Source: Azospirillum sp. TSA2s (GTDB lineage: Bacteria > Pseudomonadota > Alphaproteobacteria > Azospirillales > Azospirillaceae). Taken from it: a DNA stretch of 64,000 nt. The translations under genes and the position numbers were made by a program. Positions 35,658 to 45,040 of this stretch are shown here, piece by piece. Position 1 is the first letter of the stretch. Each line of letters begins with the position of its first letter. The stretch covers positions 2,319,501 to 2,383,500 of the forward strand of contig NZ_CP039650.1 in assembly GCF_004923315.1 (NCBI RefSeq). The letters run 5' to 3'. The notes beneath the pieces were generated by a model. That model saw only the letters and a program-made list of their open reading frames with translations, had not been told where the DNA came from and did not search any database.

Positions 35658-36311
35658 TTACAGCGGCGGGTTGACCACGGCCGCAAGCTCGGGAACCGGG
35701 CCGTCGATCCGCACCAGATCGCCGTCGACTCGGGCGCGGCCCTCGGCGATCAGACGAACGGCATGCGGATAGAGGCGATGCTCCGATTCCAGCACGCGGT
35801 CGGCCAAGCTGTGGGCGTCGTCGTCGGGCAGGACCGGAACCGCGGCCTGGGCGATGATCGGGCCTTCGTCCATCTCCGGCCGCACATAATGCACGGTGCA
35901 GCCATGGAAGCGGACGCCGGTGTCCAGCGCCCGCTGATGGGTGTCCAGCCCCTTGAAGGAGGGCAGCAGGGACGGGTGGATGTTGATGAGCGCGTTGTGC
36001 CACTGCCCGACGAACCAGGGCGACAGCAGGCGCATGAAGCCGGCGAGACAGACCAACTCGACACCCGACTCGCGCAGGGTGGCGTCCATCGCAGCCTCGA
36101 AGGCCGGCTTGTCGCCGGGATAGTCGCGGTGGCTGACCACCGCGGTGGCGATGCCGGCCTTGGCCGCCCGCTCCAGACCGAAGGCATCGGCCTTGTTGGA
36201 CAGGACCAGCGCGATCTCGGCCGGGAAATCGGACGCGGCGCAGGCGTCGATCAACGCCTGCAGATTGCTGCCGCGCCCCGAGATCAGGACGCCGAGCTTC
36301 AACTTGCTCAT
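35658..36311 (-). CDS. purN: Phosphoribosylglycinamide formyltransferase
   Basis: 217 residues from MSKLKLGVLISGRGSNLQAL. It adds a formyl group from 10-formyl-tetrahydrofolate to GAR in purine synthesis. The phosphate loop SGRGSN is at the start. The catalytic Asn-His is in ALINIHPSLLPSFKGLDTH and the Asp in VRPEMDEGPIIAQ. It lies 22 bases after purM on the same strand, the standard purMN pair, and 125 bases before the small oxidase subunit gene. Confidence 0.97.
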   Translation of the reverse strand: MSKLKLGVLISGRGSNLQALIDACAASDFPAEIALVLSNKADAFGLERAAKAGIATAVVSHRDYPGDKPAFEAAMDATLRESGVELVCLAGFMRLLSPWFVGQWHNALINIHPSLLPSFKGLDTHQRALDTGVRFHGCTVHYVRPEMDEGPIIAQAAVPVLPDDDAHSLADRVLESEHRLYPHAVRLIAEGRARVDGDLVRIDGPVPELAAVVNPPL

Positions 36312-36333
36312 CACAAGGATCCTTAGGCGTCCC

Positions 36334-37395
<1,062 letters not shown>

Positions 37396-37492
37396 GTTAT
37401 AGGACTGGGTGCTGATGGTATCCTCGCTTGGGCTGAGCTATATACCGGGCCTTGGGCTCGGGCCGAACATACTCGAATCGGAAGGCTTTGCA

Positions 37493-38866
37493 ATGCTCCA
37501 CCGCCGCCGCGCGCCGCTCCTCGCCGGTCTTGCTGCCATGTCCACCGCTCTGGTCCTGACCATGACCGGGCCGGCCGGGGCGCAGACCGGTTCCCCGCCG
37601 CCGGCCGCCGTCTCGTCCGCCGCCGATCCCTTCGCCGTGTCCGGCGTGCAGGTCGACATCAGCGGCGGAAATCCGACCACCATCCGCGATCAGGCGATCC
37701 GCGAGGCGCAGGCCAAGGCCTGGGCCGAGCTGTACGGGCGTCTGGTGCCCGGCGGCGGCAATCCGCCGCGCCTGTCGGACAACCAGATCGCCAGGATGGT
37801 CCAGGGCTTCGAGATCGACGAGGAGAAGGTGTCGGCCACCCGCTATGTCGGCGCCATCACCGTGCGCTTCCGTCCCAACGCGGTGCGCGACGCGCTCGGC
37901 CAGAGCGGCGGCGCCACCCAGTATGTCGAGCCGCCGTCGCGCCCCTTCGTCATCCTGCCGGTGACCCAGAGCGACGGCCGCGTCATCCTGTGGCAGGACC
38001 GCACCCCCTGGCGCGCCGCTTGGGAAGCGCGGCAGCCCGCCGCTTCGCTGGTGCCGCTGGTGGTGCCGGACGGCGAGCTTTCCGACGCCCAGGCGATCAG
38101 AGGCGAGGACGCGATCGCGGGCAATTCGGAGGCGCTCGCCCGTATCGCGCAGGCCTATAAGGCCGGCGGAGTCGTGGTCGCCCGCACCGACATGCCGGCG
38201 AACGGTCCCGACCCGGCGCGCGGCCTGACGGTGGACGTCACCCGCTATGGGCTGGACGGCAACCGCGAGAACCAGACGGTGCAGGTGAAGGGCGGCGGCA
38301 GTGCCGACGAACTGATGAACCGTGCGGTCGCGGCGGTCGGCACCCAGATCGACGATTCGTGGCGGCGCGAGCACACCACCGCCACCGGACCGGAGCAGAA
38401 CACCATCGTCAGCGTGCCGCTGACCGCGGTGAACGACTGGGTGGAAACGCGCAAGCGACTGTCCGCCGTTCCCGCGGTGAGCCGCACCAGCCTGATGTCG
38501 ATCAGCCGCAACGAGGCGCTCGTCACCCTGACCTATCGCGGCGATCCCGAGCAGCTGGCCCAGGCGCTCGCCCGCCAGGATCTCGGATTCGCGCGGTCGG
38601 CCGCCGCGCCCGCCGGCTATCCGCCGGCCTATCCGGGGGCGCCGCTGCCGGTGCAGTCGGCCGACTGGCAGCTGACCCTGCTGCCGCGCGGGTCGGGTGC
38701 GGCGTCGGCCGGTGCGGTTCCTTCCGCGGCCTCGCCGATGGCGTCGCCGACCTCGCTGGCGCCGTCGGCGCCGATGGGCGCCGGCAATATGGGCGCCGGT
38801 GCTCCGGCCGCAATGGGCGCCCCGCCGCGCAACCTGGGCACGCTGCCGGCCAAGAGCCAGCCGTGA
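37493..38866 (+). CDS. DUF2066 domain-containing exported protein
   Basis: 457 residues from ATG 37493, with a signal peptide (cleavage after GAQT, about residue 28). The DUF2066 domain includes RDQAIREAQAKAWAELYGRL near residue 65 and PFVILPVTQSDGRVILWQD near residue 150. The last 70 residues are low-complexity Ala/Gly/Met/Pro with MGAGNMGAGAP-type runs. The function is unknown. It is the first gene of a tight run with a phosphatidyltransferase, a PerM-like protein and hdaA, an order conserved among alphaproteobacteria. A TATATA element at 37439 may be its -10. Confidence 0.85.
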   Translation: MLHRRRAPLLAGLAAMSTALVLTMTGPAGAQTGSPPPAAVSSAADPFAVSGVQVDISGGNPTTIRDQAIREAQAKAWAELYGRLVPGGGNPPRLSDNQIARMVQGFEIDEEKVSATRYVGAITVRFRPNAVRDALGQSGGATQYVEPPSRPFVILPVTQSDGRVILWQDRTPWRAAWEARQPAASLVPLVVPDGELSDAQAIRGEDAIAGNSEALARIAQAYKAGGVVVARTDMPANGPDPARGLTVDVTRYGLDGNRENQTVQVKGGGSADELMNRAVAAVGTQIDDSWRREHTTATGPEQNTIVSVPLTAVNDWVETRKRLSAVPAVSRTSLMSISRNEALVTLTYRGDPEQLAQALARQDLGFARSAAAPAGYPPAYPGAPLPVQSADWQLTLLPRGSGAASAGAVPSAASPMASPTSLAPSAPMGAGNMGAGAPAAMGAPPRNLGTLPAKSQP

Positions 38867-39423
38867 GCGTTCCCAACATCATCACGTTCCTGCGCATCGT
38901 GGCGGTTCCGGCCGCGATGTACATGATCCTGATCGGCAACATGGAATGGGCCTTCGCCCTGTTCGTCGCCGCCGGTCTGTCCGATGCGCTGGACGGCGCC
39001 ATCGCCCGCATGTTCCGCGCGCGCACGGTGCTGGGCGGCTATCTCGATCCGTTGGCCGACAAGGCGCTGATCGTCGGGGTGTATGTGGCGCTGGCCTGGG
39101 TCGGCGCGATCCCACTGTGGCTGGCGATGATGGTGGTGTTCCGAGACATCATGATCATCGGCGGCGTCATCCTGCTGTTCACGCTGAAAGAGACACTGGC
39201 GATGCAGCCGCTCTACATCAGCAAGGTGAACACGGTGGTGCAGATCGCGCTGGCCGCGGCGATTCTGGCGCCGCCGGCGCTGGGACTGCCGGACATCCAC
39301 CTGTACGGCTGGGCGCTGGTCGATGTGCTGGTGTACGCCTGTACGGTGACGACGGTGCTGTCGGGTCTGCTGTACGCGCGGCGCGGCGCCTTGCTGTTCA
39401 ACCGGCTCGGCGGCGTTCCGTGA
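38863..39423 (+). CDS. CDP-alcohol phosphatidyltransferase family protein
   Basis: 186 residues starting at a GTG that overlaps the previous stop by 4 bases. It has about five membrane helices. The family motif DGxxAR...GxxxDxxxD is seen as ALDGAIARMFRARTVLGGYL followed by DPLADK. Enzymes of this kind use CDP-diacylglycerol to make phospholipids. Similarity is nearest to PgsA, so the product could be phosphatidylglycerol phosphate, but a cardiolipin-synthase-type role is not excluded. It is coupled by a 4-base overlap to the next gene. Confidence 0.88.
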   Translation: MSVPNIITFLRIVAVPAAMYMILIGNMEWAFALFVAAGLSDALDGAIARMFRARTVLGGYLDPLADKALIVGVYVALAWVGAIPLWLAMMVVFRDIMIIGGVILLFTLKETLAMQPLYISKVNTVVQIALAAAILAPPALGLPDIHLYGWALVDVLVYACTVTTVLSGLLYARRGALLFNRLGGVP

Positions 39424-40487
39424 CGGCGGCCAAGCAGCTCCGCTTCTGGCTGATCGGACTGGGGCTGTTCGTCCTGGCGCTCTGGCTGCTGTCGGACATG
39501 CTGCTGCCCTTCGTGGTCGGGCTGGCCATCGCCTATCTGCTCGACCCCGCGGTCGACCGGCTGGAGGCGGCGGGGCTGCCGCGCTGGCTCGGCACCACGC
39601 TGGTGCTGCTGGGATTCGTCCTGGTCATGGTGCTGGTGGCGCTGCTGCTGCTGCCGCTGGTGCAGGGGCAGGTCTCCCATCTGCTGGAGGTGCTGCCGAC
39701 CTATGCGACACTGGTGAAGGAGCGGCTGATCCCGGCGCTGAATCGCTTTATCCACCGCCTGCCCGCCGACGATGTCGAGCGGCTGCGCGCCGCCGCCGGC
39801 ACCTATGCCGGGGAGGTGGCGGGGCTGGTCGGACGCGTCGTCACCCGCATTCTGTCGGGTGGCCTGGCACTGTTCGACATCGTCACCCTGATGTTCATCA
39901 CGCCCGTCGTCGCCTTCTATATGATGCGCGATTGGGACCTGATGGTGGGCAAGGTCGATTCGTGGCTGCCGCGCCAGCATGCCGAGACGGTGCGCGAGCA
40001 GGCGCGCGAGGTGAACGTCACCCTGTCGGGTTTCGTGCGCGGGCAGGCGACGGTCTGCGTCGTTCTGGGCGTCTTCTATGCGCTGGCGCTGTCGGCGGCC
40101 GGGCTGGATTTCGGGCTGGTGATCGGTCTGATGGCCGGTCTGCTGTCCTTCATCCCCTATGTCGGCACCCTGTTCGGCTTCGTCGCCAGCACCGGCCTTG
40201 CCCTGCTGCAGTTCGACGAGTTCTGGCGCGTCGCCATCGTGGTCGGCATTTTCCTGTTCGGGCAGGCGGTGGAAGGCAATGTCCTGACGCCGAAGCTGGT
40301 GGGCGACAAGGTCGGGCTGCATGCGGTCTGGGTGATGTTCGCCCTGCTGGCCGGCGGCAGCCTGTTCGGCTTCGTCGGCGTGCTGCTGGCGGTGCCGGTG
40401 GCCGCGGTGATCGGCGTGTTGACCCGCTTCGCATTGCGACAGTATCTCTCAAGCCCGTACTACCGCGGCACCGACGCGGAACGCTGA
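39420..40487 (+). CDS. AI-2E family transporter (PerM-like)
   Basis: 355 residues from a GTG that overlaps the upstream stop by 4 bases. It has seven to eight membrane helices with a soluble stretch around residues 85-155. Characteristic parts are LLPFVVGLAIAYLLDPAVDR near the start and LMAGLLSFIPYVGTLFGFVA and GNVLTPKLVGDKVGLHAVWV later. The family was named from an E. coli autoinducer-2 exporter, but most members, including PerM, have no proven substrate. It lies 13 bases before hdaA. Confidence 0.87.
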   Translation: MTAAKQLRFWLIGLGLFVLALWLLSDMLLPFVVGLAIAYLLDPAVDRLEAAGLPRWLGTTLVLLGFVLVMVLVALLLLPLVQGQVSHLLEVLPTYATLVKERLIPALNRFIHRLPADDVERLRAAAGTYAGEVAGLVGRVVTRILSGGLALFDIVTLMFITPVVAFYMMRDWDLMVGKVDSWLPRQHAETVREQAREVNVTLSGFVRGQATVCVVLGVFYALALSAAGLDFGLVIGLMAGLLSFIPYVGTLFGFVASTGLALLQFDEFWRVAIVVGIFLFGQAVEGNVLTPKLVGDKVGLHAVWVMFALLAGGSLFGFVGVLLAVPVAAVIGVLTRFALRQYLSSPYYRGTDAER

Positions 40488-40500
40488 TGGGTGTGTCCGC

Positions 40501-41223
40501 ATGAGCTTGCCGGCGCAGATACCGCTCGACCTCGGGCACCGGACTGCAATGGGCTGCGAGGATTTCCTCGTGGCGTCCAGCAACGCCGACGCCGTGGCCT
40601 GGCTGGACCGCTGGCCGTCCTGGCCGGCCCCGGCGCTGACCCTGTTCGGCCCGGCCGGTTGCGGCAAGACCCATCTGTCCCAGGTCTGGCGCGCCCGCAG
40701 CCACGCGGTGGTGACCCGCGGCGATGCCCTCGATTCGGGCGTGGTGCCGTCCCTGCTGGCTCCCGCCAACGCCGTGGTCGTCGAGGATGCCGACATGGTC
40801 GCCGGCAAGCCCGAGCGGGAAGAGGCGCTTTTCCACCTCTACAACCTCGCCCGTGAACAGCAGGGCCATCTGCTTCTGCTGTCGCGCAAGGCGCCGTCGC
40901 GCTGGCGCACCCGGCTGCCCGACCTGCGCTCGCGCATCAAGGGCGCACCGGCGGTGGAGGTCCGGCCGCCCGACGACGCGCTGCTGGCCGCGGTGCTGGT
41001 CAAGCTGTTCGCCGACCGCCAACTGCGGCCGGGGATGGAGGTCATCACCTATCTGCTGGCGCGGATGGAACGGTCGCTGGATTTCGCCCGCCGACTGGTG
41101 GCGGCGCTGGACCATGCCTCGCTGGCGGCCCATCGTGGCGTGACCGTGCCGCTGGCGCGCGAAGTCCTTTCGGATCTGCAACGGACGGAACCGCAACGAT
41201 CCGGTTCCAAAACGACCCTCTGA
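40501..41223 (+). CDS. hdaA: DnaA-related replication regulator HdaA
   Basis: 240 residues. The N-terminus holds QIPLDL, the type of short peptide that docks on the beta sliding clamp. The AAA+ part has Walker A LFGPAGCGKTHLSQVW and a Walker B-like VVVEDADMV. There is no DnaA C-terminal DNA-binding domain. In Caulobacter, HdaA with the clamp promotes ATP hydrolysis by DnaA and prevents re-initiation. Its place after a PerM-like gene is typical. Identity is firm, the mechanism is by family knowledge. Confidence 0.9.
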   Translation: MSLPAQIPLDLGHRTAMGCEDFLVASSNADAVAWLDRWPSWPAPALTLFGPAGCGKTHLSQVWRARSHAVVTRGDALDSGVVPSLLAPANAVVVEDADMVAGKPEREEALFHLYNLAREQQGHLLLLSRKAPSRWRTRLPDLRSRIKGAPAVEVRPPDDALLAAVLVKLFADRQLRPGMEVITYLLARMERSLDFARRLVAALDHASLAAHRGVTVPLAREVLSDLQRTEPQRSGSKTTL

Positions 41224-41245
41224 TTCAAAAAGGGAAGAGACGACC

Positions 41246-42025
41246 ATGGATTTGGGTATCGCCGGCCGCCGAGCCATCGTCTGCGCCGCCAGCAAGGGGC
41301 TGGGCCGCGCCTGCGCCTTCGCGCTGGCCCGCGAGGGCGTTCACGTCACCCTGACCGCCCGCAATGCCGAGGCCCTGGAGGCGACCGCCGAGGAGATCCG
41401 CAAGGCCACCGGCGTCACCGTCACCACCGCCCCCGGCGACATCGCGACGGAAGAGGGGCGGGCTGCGGCGCTGGCCGCTTGCCCGGAACCGGACATCCTG
41501 GTCAACAATGCCGGGGGTCCGCCGCCGGGCGATTTCCACGATTGGGACCGCGACGACTGGATTCGCGCTTTGGACGCCAACATGCTGGCGCCGATCTTCC
41601 TGATCAAGGCGACGGTGGACGGCATGATCGCCCGCCGTTTCGGCCGGATCGTCAACATCACCTCCGCCGCGGTGAAGGCGCCGATCCCGATTCTCGGTCT
41701 GTCGAACGGCGCGCGCACCGGCCTGACCGGCTTCGTCGCCGGCCTGTCGCGGCAGACGGTGAAGCACAACGTCACCATCAACAACCTACTGCCCGGCCCG
41801 TTCGAGACCGACCGTCTGCGCAAGACCATGGAGGGTGGCGCCAAGGCCGCCGGCCGCAGCATTGACGAAGAGATGGATTTGCGCCGCAAGACGAACCCGT
41901 CCGGCCGATTCGGCGATCCGGAGGAATTCGGGGCCGCCTGTGCCTTTCTCTGTGCCGCCCAGTCCGGTTTCATGACTGGGCAGAACATTCTTCTGGATGG
42001 CGGAGCCTTTCCCGGCACCATGTAA
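41246..42025 (+). CDS. SDR family oxidoreductase (3-oxoacyl-ACP reductase-like)
   Basis: 259 residues of short-chain dehydrogenase. The NAD(P) site is RAIVCAASKGLGRACAFALA near residue 8, NNAG is found in ILVNNAGGPPPGDF, and the catalytic Ser is in RIVNITSAAVKAPIPI. The usual YxxxK is replaced by the segment LSNGARTGLTGFV, where Asn-Gly-Ala-Arg takes the place of Tyr and Lys. This variation is typical of one SDR subgroup that lacks the Tyr. The substrate is unknown. It has its own ribosome site AGGGAAGAG, 22 bases after hdaA. Confidence 0.85.
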   Translation: MDLGIAGRRAIVCAASKGLGRACAFALAREGVHVTLTARNAEALEATAEEIRKATGVTVTTAPGDIATEEGRAAALAACPEPDILVNNAGGPPPGDFHDWDRDDWIRALDANMLAPIFLIKATVDGMIARRFGRIVNITSAAVKAPIPILGLSNGARTGLTGFVAGLSRQTVKHNVTINNLLPGPFETDRLRKTMEGGAKAAGRSIDEEMDLRRKTNPSGRFGDPEEFGAACAFLCAAQSGFMTGQNILLDGGAFPGTM

Positions 42026-42217
42026 TCTGCCGGTTATTGCAGGCGGCGGGGGCGGAACACCCCCGCGTCTCAAGTTTGTCCCTCCAATTCGCTACAAAAT
42101 CCGCCCATCGTCACAGGCCATTAAGAAACGGCGACGGGAAGGGGTGTCGCGGCACCCTTTCCCCGGTCCGCCGGTCGGCAGGCACAGGACAGTGCTGCGC
42201 CGACCGGATAACGGCGT

Positions 42218-42241
42218 TTGCAAAGCACTGGTGCTTTGCAA
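42218..42241. promoter_or_regulatory. 24-base near-perfect palindrome, probable operator of the MarR-type gene
   Basis: TTGCAAAGCAC-TG-GTGCTTTGCAA has 11-base perfect arms and a 2-base centre. It ends 15 bases before the ATG of the MarR-type regulator. MarR proteins bind symmetric sites of about this size near their own promoters. The position and symmetry make autoregulation likely, but no binding data are seen here. An alternative is an RNA hairpin at the 5' end of the message. Confidence 0.65.
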
Positions 42242-42256
42242 GCTACTGGCACAGGA

Positions 42257-42748
42257 ATGATGAGCATGCAGCAGAGTGTGGCGGCCCCCGCGGTCTACAC
42301 CGACCTTGGCCGCGTCATGGAAAGCATCACCCGACGCTTCCTCGACGTGCTTCGGATGGAACTGGCCCGCATCGGCGTGACCGACCTCAGCCCGACGCAG
42401 GCGCTGATGCTGCTGCACATCGGCACCGAGGAACTGTCAGTCCGCGATCTGTTGGAGCGCGGCTATTACCTGGGCTCCAACGCCTCCTACAATCTGAAGC
42501 ATCTGGTGGAGGCGGGCTATGTCGACCGCAGCCCGTCCCAGCGCGACCGCCGGGCTGCCCGGCTCAAGCTGTCCGACCAGGGGCTCGCGACCTGCGAGGC
42601 GCTGAAGAAGCTGGAAGCGATGCGCGCTGACAGTCTGCTGCGCACCGACAGCGACGGCGCCGATTTCGAAACCACCTATCGCACGCTGCGGCGGCTGGAA
42701 CGCGCCTGGACCGACCTGATCCGCTACGACGACGCCGATCCGGCCTGA
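42257..42748 (+). CDS. ldtR: MarR family transcriptional regulator, LdtR-like
   Basis: 163 residues from ATG 42257 (ATG 42266 is also possible). The winged helix-turn-helix runs from TDLSPTQALMLLHIGTEELS through LLERGYYLGSNASYNLKHLV to SQRDRRAARLKLSDQG. The GYYLGSNASYNLK recognition helix is the mark of LdtR, a regulator of L,D-transpeptidase and stress genes known from Liberibacter and rhizobia. The likely target gene is not adjacent. A 24-base palindrome precedes it. The gene symbol rests on this recognition and is not certain. Confidence 0.82.
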   Translation: MMSMQQSVAAPAVYTDLGRVMESITRRFLDVLRMELARIGVTDLSPTQALMLLHIGTEELSVRDLLERGYYLGSNASYNLKHLVEAGYVDRSPSQRDRRAARLKLSDQGLATCEALKKLEAMRADSLLRTDSDGADFETTYRTLRRLERAWTDLIRYDDADPA

Positions 42749-42929
42749 AGCTCCAAGCGTTAAACTCCACGCATTCGACACGTAACTTTCTGACCGCCTG
42801 TCCGTTCGATCTGTGTCCAGAATGGAACACCTGAGTCCGTAACGAGAACATAGACGGAACTGCGCAGTTGCCGTTCCGCTTCCGTTCTGGTAGCTCTGTC
42901 AGAACAAGACGCGAACAATGGAGGGTGGC

Positions 42930-43028
42930 ATGTCGGTTTTGGCTTTCCTGCGTGAGTGCGTGACTCTCGCCCTGTTCCTGGCAGTGCTCTATGGCTGGGC
43001 CACGGTCGGACCGATCCTGATCGGGTGA
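42930..43028 (+). CDS. Small membrane peptide (32 residues)
   Basis: A short frame reading MSVLAFLRECVTLALFLAVL, then YGWATVGPILIG and stop. GGAGGG stands 4 bases before the ATG, an excellent ribosome site. An in-frame ATG at 42918 has none. One helix of about 18 residues spans the membrane. It lies alone between ldtR and an ATPase gene on the same strand. Size, ribosome site and hydrophobic pattern argue for a true small protein. Its family is not known. Confidence 0.55.
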   Translation: MSVLAFLRECVTLALFLAVLYGWATVGPILIG

Positions 43029-43257
43029 TGACCATCGAAGCGCCCGATATGCGGTCTGGGGCAGGGCGGGGCGGTAGAGCCCTTCGGAAGAGGTCTCCGA
43101 ACGAGGGATGCCGCGTCGGTATTATATCCGAAATCCCAGCCCACCCCGGCCGGCACAGCGCTTACATCGGGAACACGCGGAACCGTCCCTGGCCCACCAG
43201 AGAAGCCGAAAGGGGGCCGGTTCCGCGAACGCCGACAACGCGTGGGGATTGGGACGG

Positions 43258-44931
43258 ATGCGGAATTTCTTTCGAAAGCGTCGCTCGGCCGCCGTGGCGG
43301 ACGAGCGGCTGCCGGCCGCCGGCGCTGCCGGCCTGGGTAGTCCGGGCATCACCGGCGGGGGACTCGGGTCCGGTCCGCTGACCGGCGGACCCGGCATGGC
43401 CGGCGGTATGAACGGCAGCATGAACGGACCGGGAGCCGGCGGCTTTTCCAACGCGCCGGGACGGCCGGGCGGGCTCCATCTGCGTCCGGTCGATGGGAAT
43501 GCGGGTGGCAATCCTGTCGGTGGGCCTATCGGTGGCCGGGCAGGGTTCGAGGCGATGCGCGGTCCTGCCGCCCCGCGTCTGCCCGATGTCATCGACAACG
43601 AGGCCACCGGCGACCGCCGCGGCCATATGTTCCCGCAGCCCGGCGGCCATGATGCCGACGGCGAGCACGACCTGCCGCGCTTCACCATGTCGGTCAACGG
43701 CGGTTACCGCGGCGGCTTCGGGGCCAACGGAGGCGCCAACGCGCCGGCGATGCTGAAGGGCCTGACGCCGGAGCTGAACGGCCTTCTGCGCGAAGCCTTC
43801 ACCCCGACCAGGCCGAAGCAGCAGCTGAACGGCCTGTTCATCGGCCGCAACGACACCCTGCGCCGCATCATCTCGGCCATCGAGGAGGAGCGGGCGCACG
43901 TCATCCTCTATGGCGACCGCGGCCGCGGAAAGACCTCCGTCGCCAACGCGATCGAGAAGATCGCCGGGCAGGCGGGCTATCTGTCGCTGAAGCTGACCTG
44001 CAGCGGCGAGCTGAGCTTCGAGGACATCTTCCGGCACTTCCTGAAGAAGATCCCCTCGACCTATTACCGCTCGGCGCTCGACAACCCGTTCGCGGCGCGG
44101 CGCAACTTCGCCAGCTTCAACGAGCTGCTGCCGGAGGGCGCCTTCAGCGTCACCGAGCTGAACGAAGTGCTGTCGGGCATCCACGCCACCCATGTGCTGC
44201 TGATCCTCGACGAGTATGACCGCGTCACCGACGAGGATTTCCGCAACAAGCTGGCGGAGCTGTTCAAGAACCTGACCGACAGCTCGATCCCCGTCACGCT
44301 GCTGGTGGTCGGCGTCGCCGAGAATCTCGACCAGCTGCTGGGCAAGCATCCGTCGATCCAGCGTTCCCTGGTGCCGGTGCATCTGCCGCTGATGACCGAT
44401 CAGGAGATCGGCCGCCTGATCCAGGCGGGTGCGCAGAATGCCGGCATCGAGTTTGCCGCCGACGTGGTGCGGCGGATCGCCGAGTTCGTGCGCGGCCTGC
44501 CTTATTACGCGCAGCTTCTGGGCCTGCATGCGGCGCGCAGCGCCGTCAGCCGCGGCAGCAAGCTGGTGGAACGGCCGGATCTTGGCTATGCAGTCGCCCG
44601 CTGTTTGCAGGAGGCCGAACGCGGCATCGTCGAAAGCTATGCCCGCGCGCTGGCCGCCGACCGTCGGGCCGAGCTGGAGGATGCATTGCTGGCTGCGGCG
44701 CTGTGCCCGGCCGATGCTTATGGCGTGTTCGATCCCAACGATCTGGCGGGCGACAGCGGCGAATTGCCGAGCGCCGCAACGCTCGACCTGCTGAAGCGTC
44801 TGACGAGGGAAGACCATGGCGGCATCCTGGCCCCGGTGGTGGAACCGGGACTGGAACGCTACCGCTTCCGCAACCAGATGATGCGCCAATATGTCCTGAT
44901 GCGTCAGGCCAGCGAGCGCGGCCAGATCTGA
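43258..44931 (+). CDS. AAA-type ATP-binding protein of unknown function
   Basis: 557 residues from ATG 43258 (MRNFFRKRRSAAVADERL). The first 180 residues are low-complexity, rich in Gly, Met, Pro and Asn, and likely disordered. The ATPase core begins GLFIGRNDTLRRIISAIEEE, with Walker A VILYGDRGRGKTSVANAI near residue 220 and Walker B HVLLILDEYDRV near residue 315. A sensor-like segment (PVTLLVVGVAENL) and a helical C-terminal part follow. It resembles Orc1/Cdc6- or TniB-like AAA_16 ATPases. No transposon genes are near. The role is unknown. Confidence 0.75.
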   Translation: MRNFFRKRRSAAVADERLPAAGAAGLGSPGITGGGLGSGPLTGGPGMAGGMNGSMNGPGAGGFSNAPGRPGGLHLRPVDGNAGGNPVGGPIGGRAGFEAMRGPAAPRLPDVIDNEATGDRRGHMFPQPGGHDADGEHDLPRFTMSVNGGYRGGFGANGGANAPAMLKGLTPELNGLLREAFTPTRPKQQLNGLFIGRNDTLRRIISAIEEERAHVILYGDRGRGKTSVANAIEKIAGQAGYLSLKLTCSGELSFEDIFRHFLKKIPSTYYRSALDNPFAARRNFASFNELLPEGAFSVTELNEVLSGIHATHVLLILDEYDRVTDEDFRNKLAELFKNLTDSSIPVTLLVVGVAENLDQLLGKHPSIQRSLVPVHLPLMTDQEIGRLIQAGAQNAGIEFAADVVRRIAEFVRGLPYYAQLLGLHAARSAVSRGSKLVERPDLGYAVARCLQEAERGIVESYARALAADRRAELEDALLAAALCPADAYGVFDPNDLAGDSGELPSAATLDLLKRLTREDHGGILAPVVEPGLERYRFRNQMMRQYVLMRQASERGQI

Positions 44932-44956
44932 TCCATCCCCGATCAGGCCGTCCTTC

Positions 44957-44984
44957 GGCCCTTCCCCGGCAACGGGGAAGGGCC
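44957..44984. terminator. Strong hairpin between convergent genes
   Basis: GGCCCTTCCCC-GGCAAC-GGGGAAGGGCC has 11-base perfect arms and sits between two facing stop codons. No T run follows it on either strand, so it is either a weak bidirectional terminator or one copy of a repeated extragenic palindrome. Confidence 0.5.
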
Positions 44985-45040
44985 ACTCTTTGGTGAGGGG
45001 CGAACGGCCGAGTCGTGGGAGGGGTTACAGGAGGGCGGGG

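Noticed and set aside
43258..44931. Assigning the AAA protein as a transposition helper (TniB/IstB)
   Set aside because: No transposase, terminal repeat or target duplication is near, and the long disordered head is not typical for such helpers.
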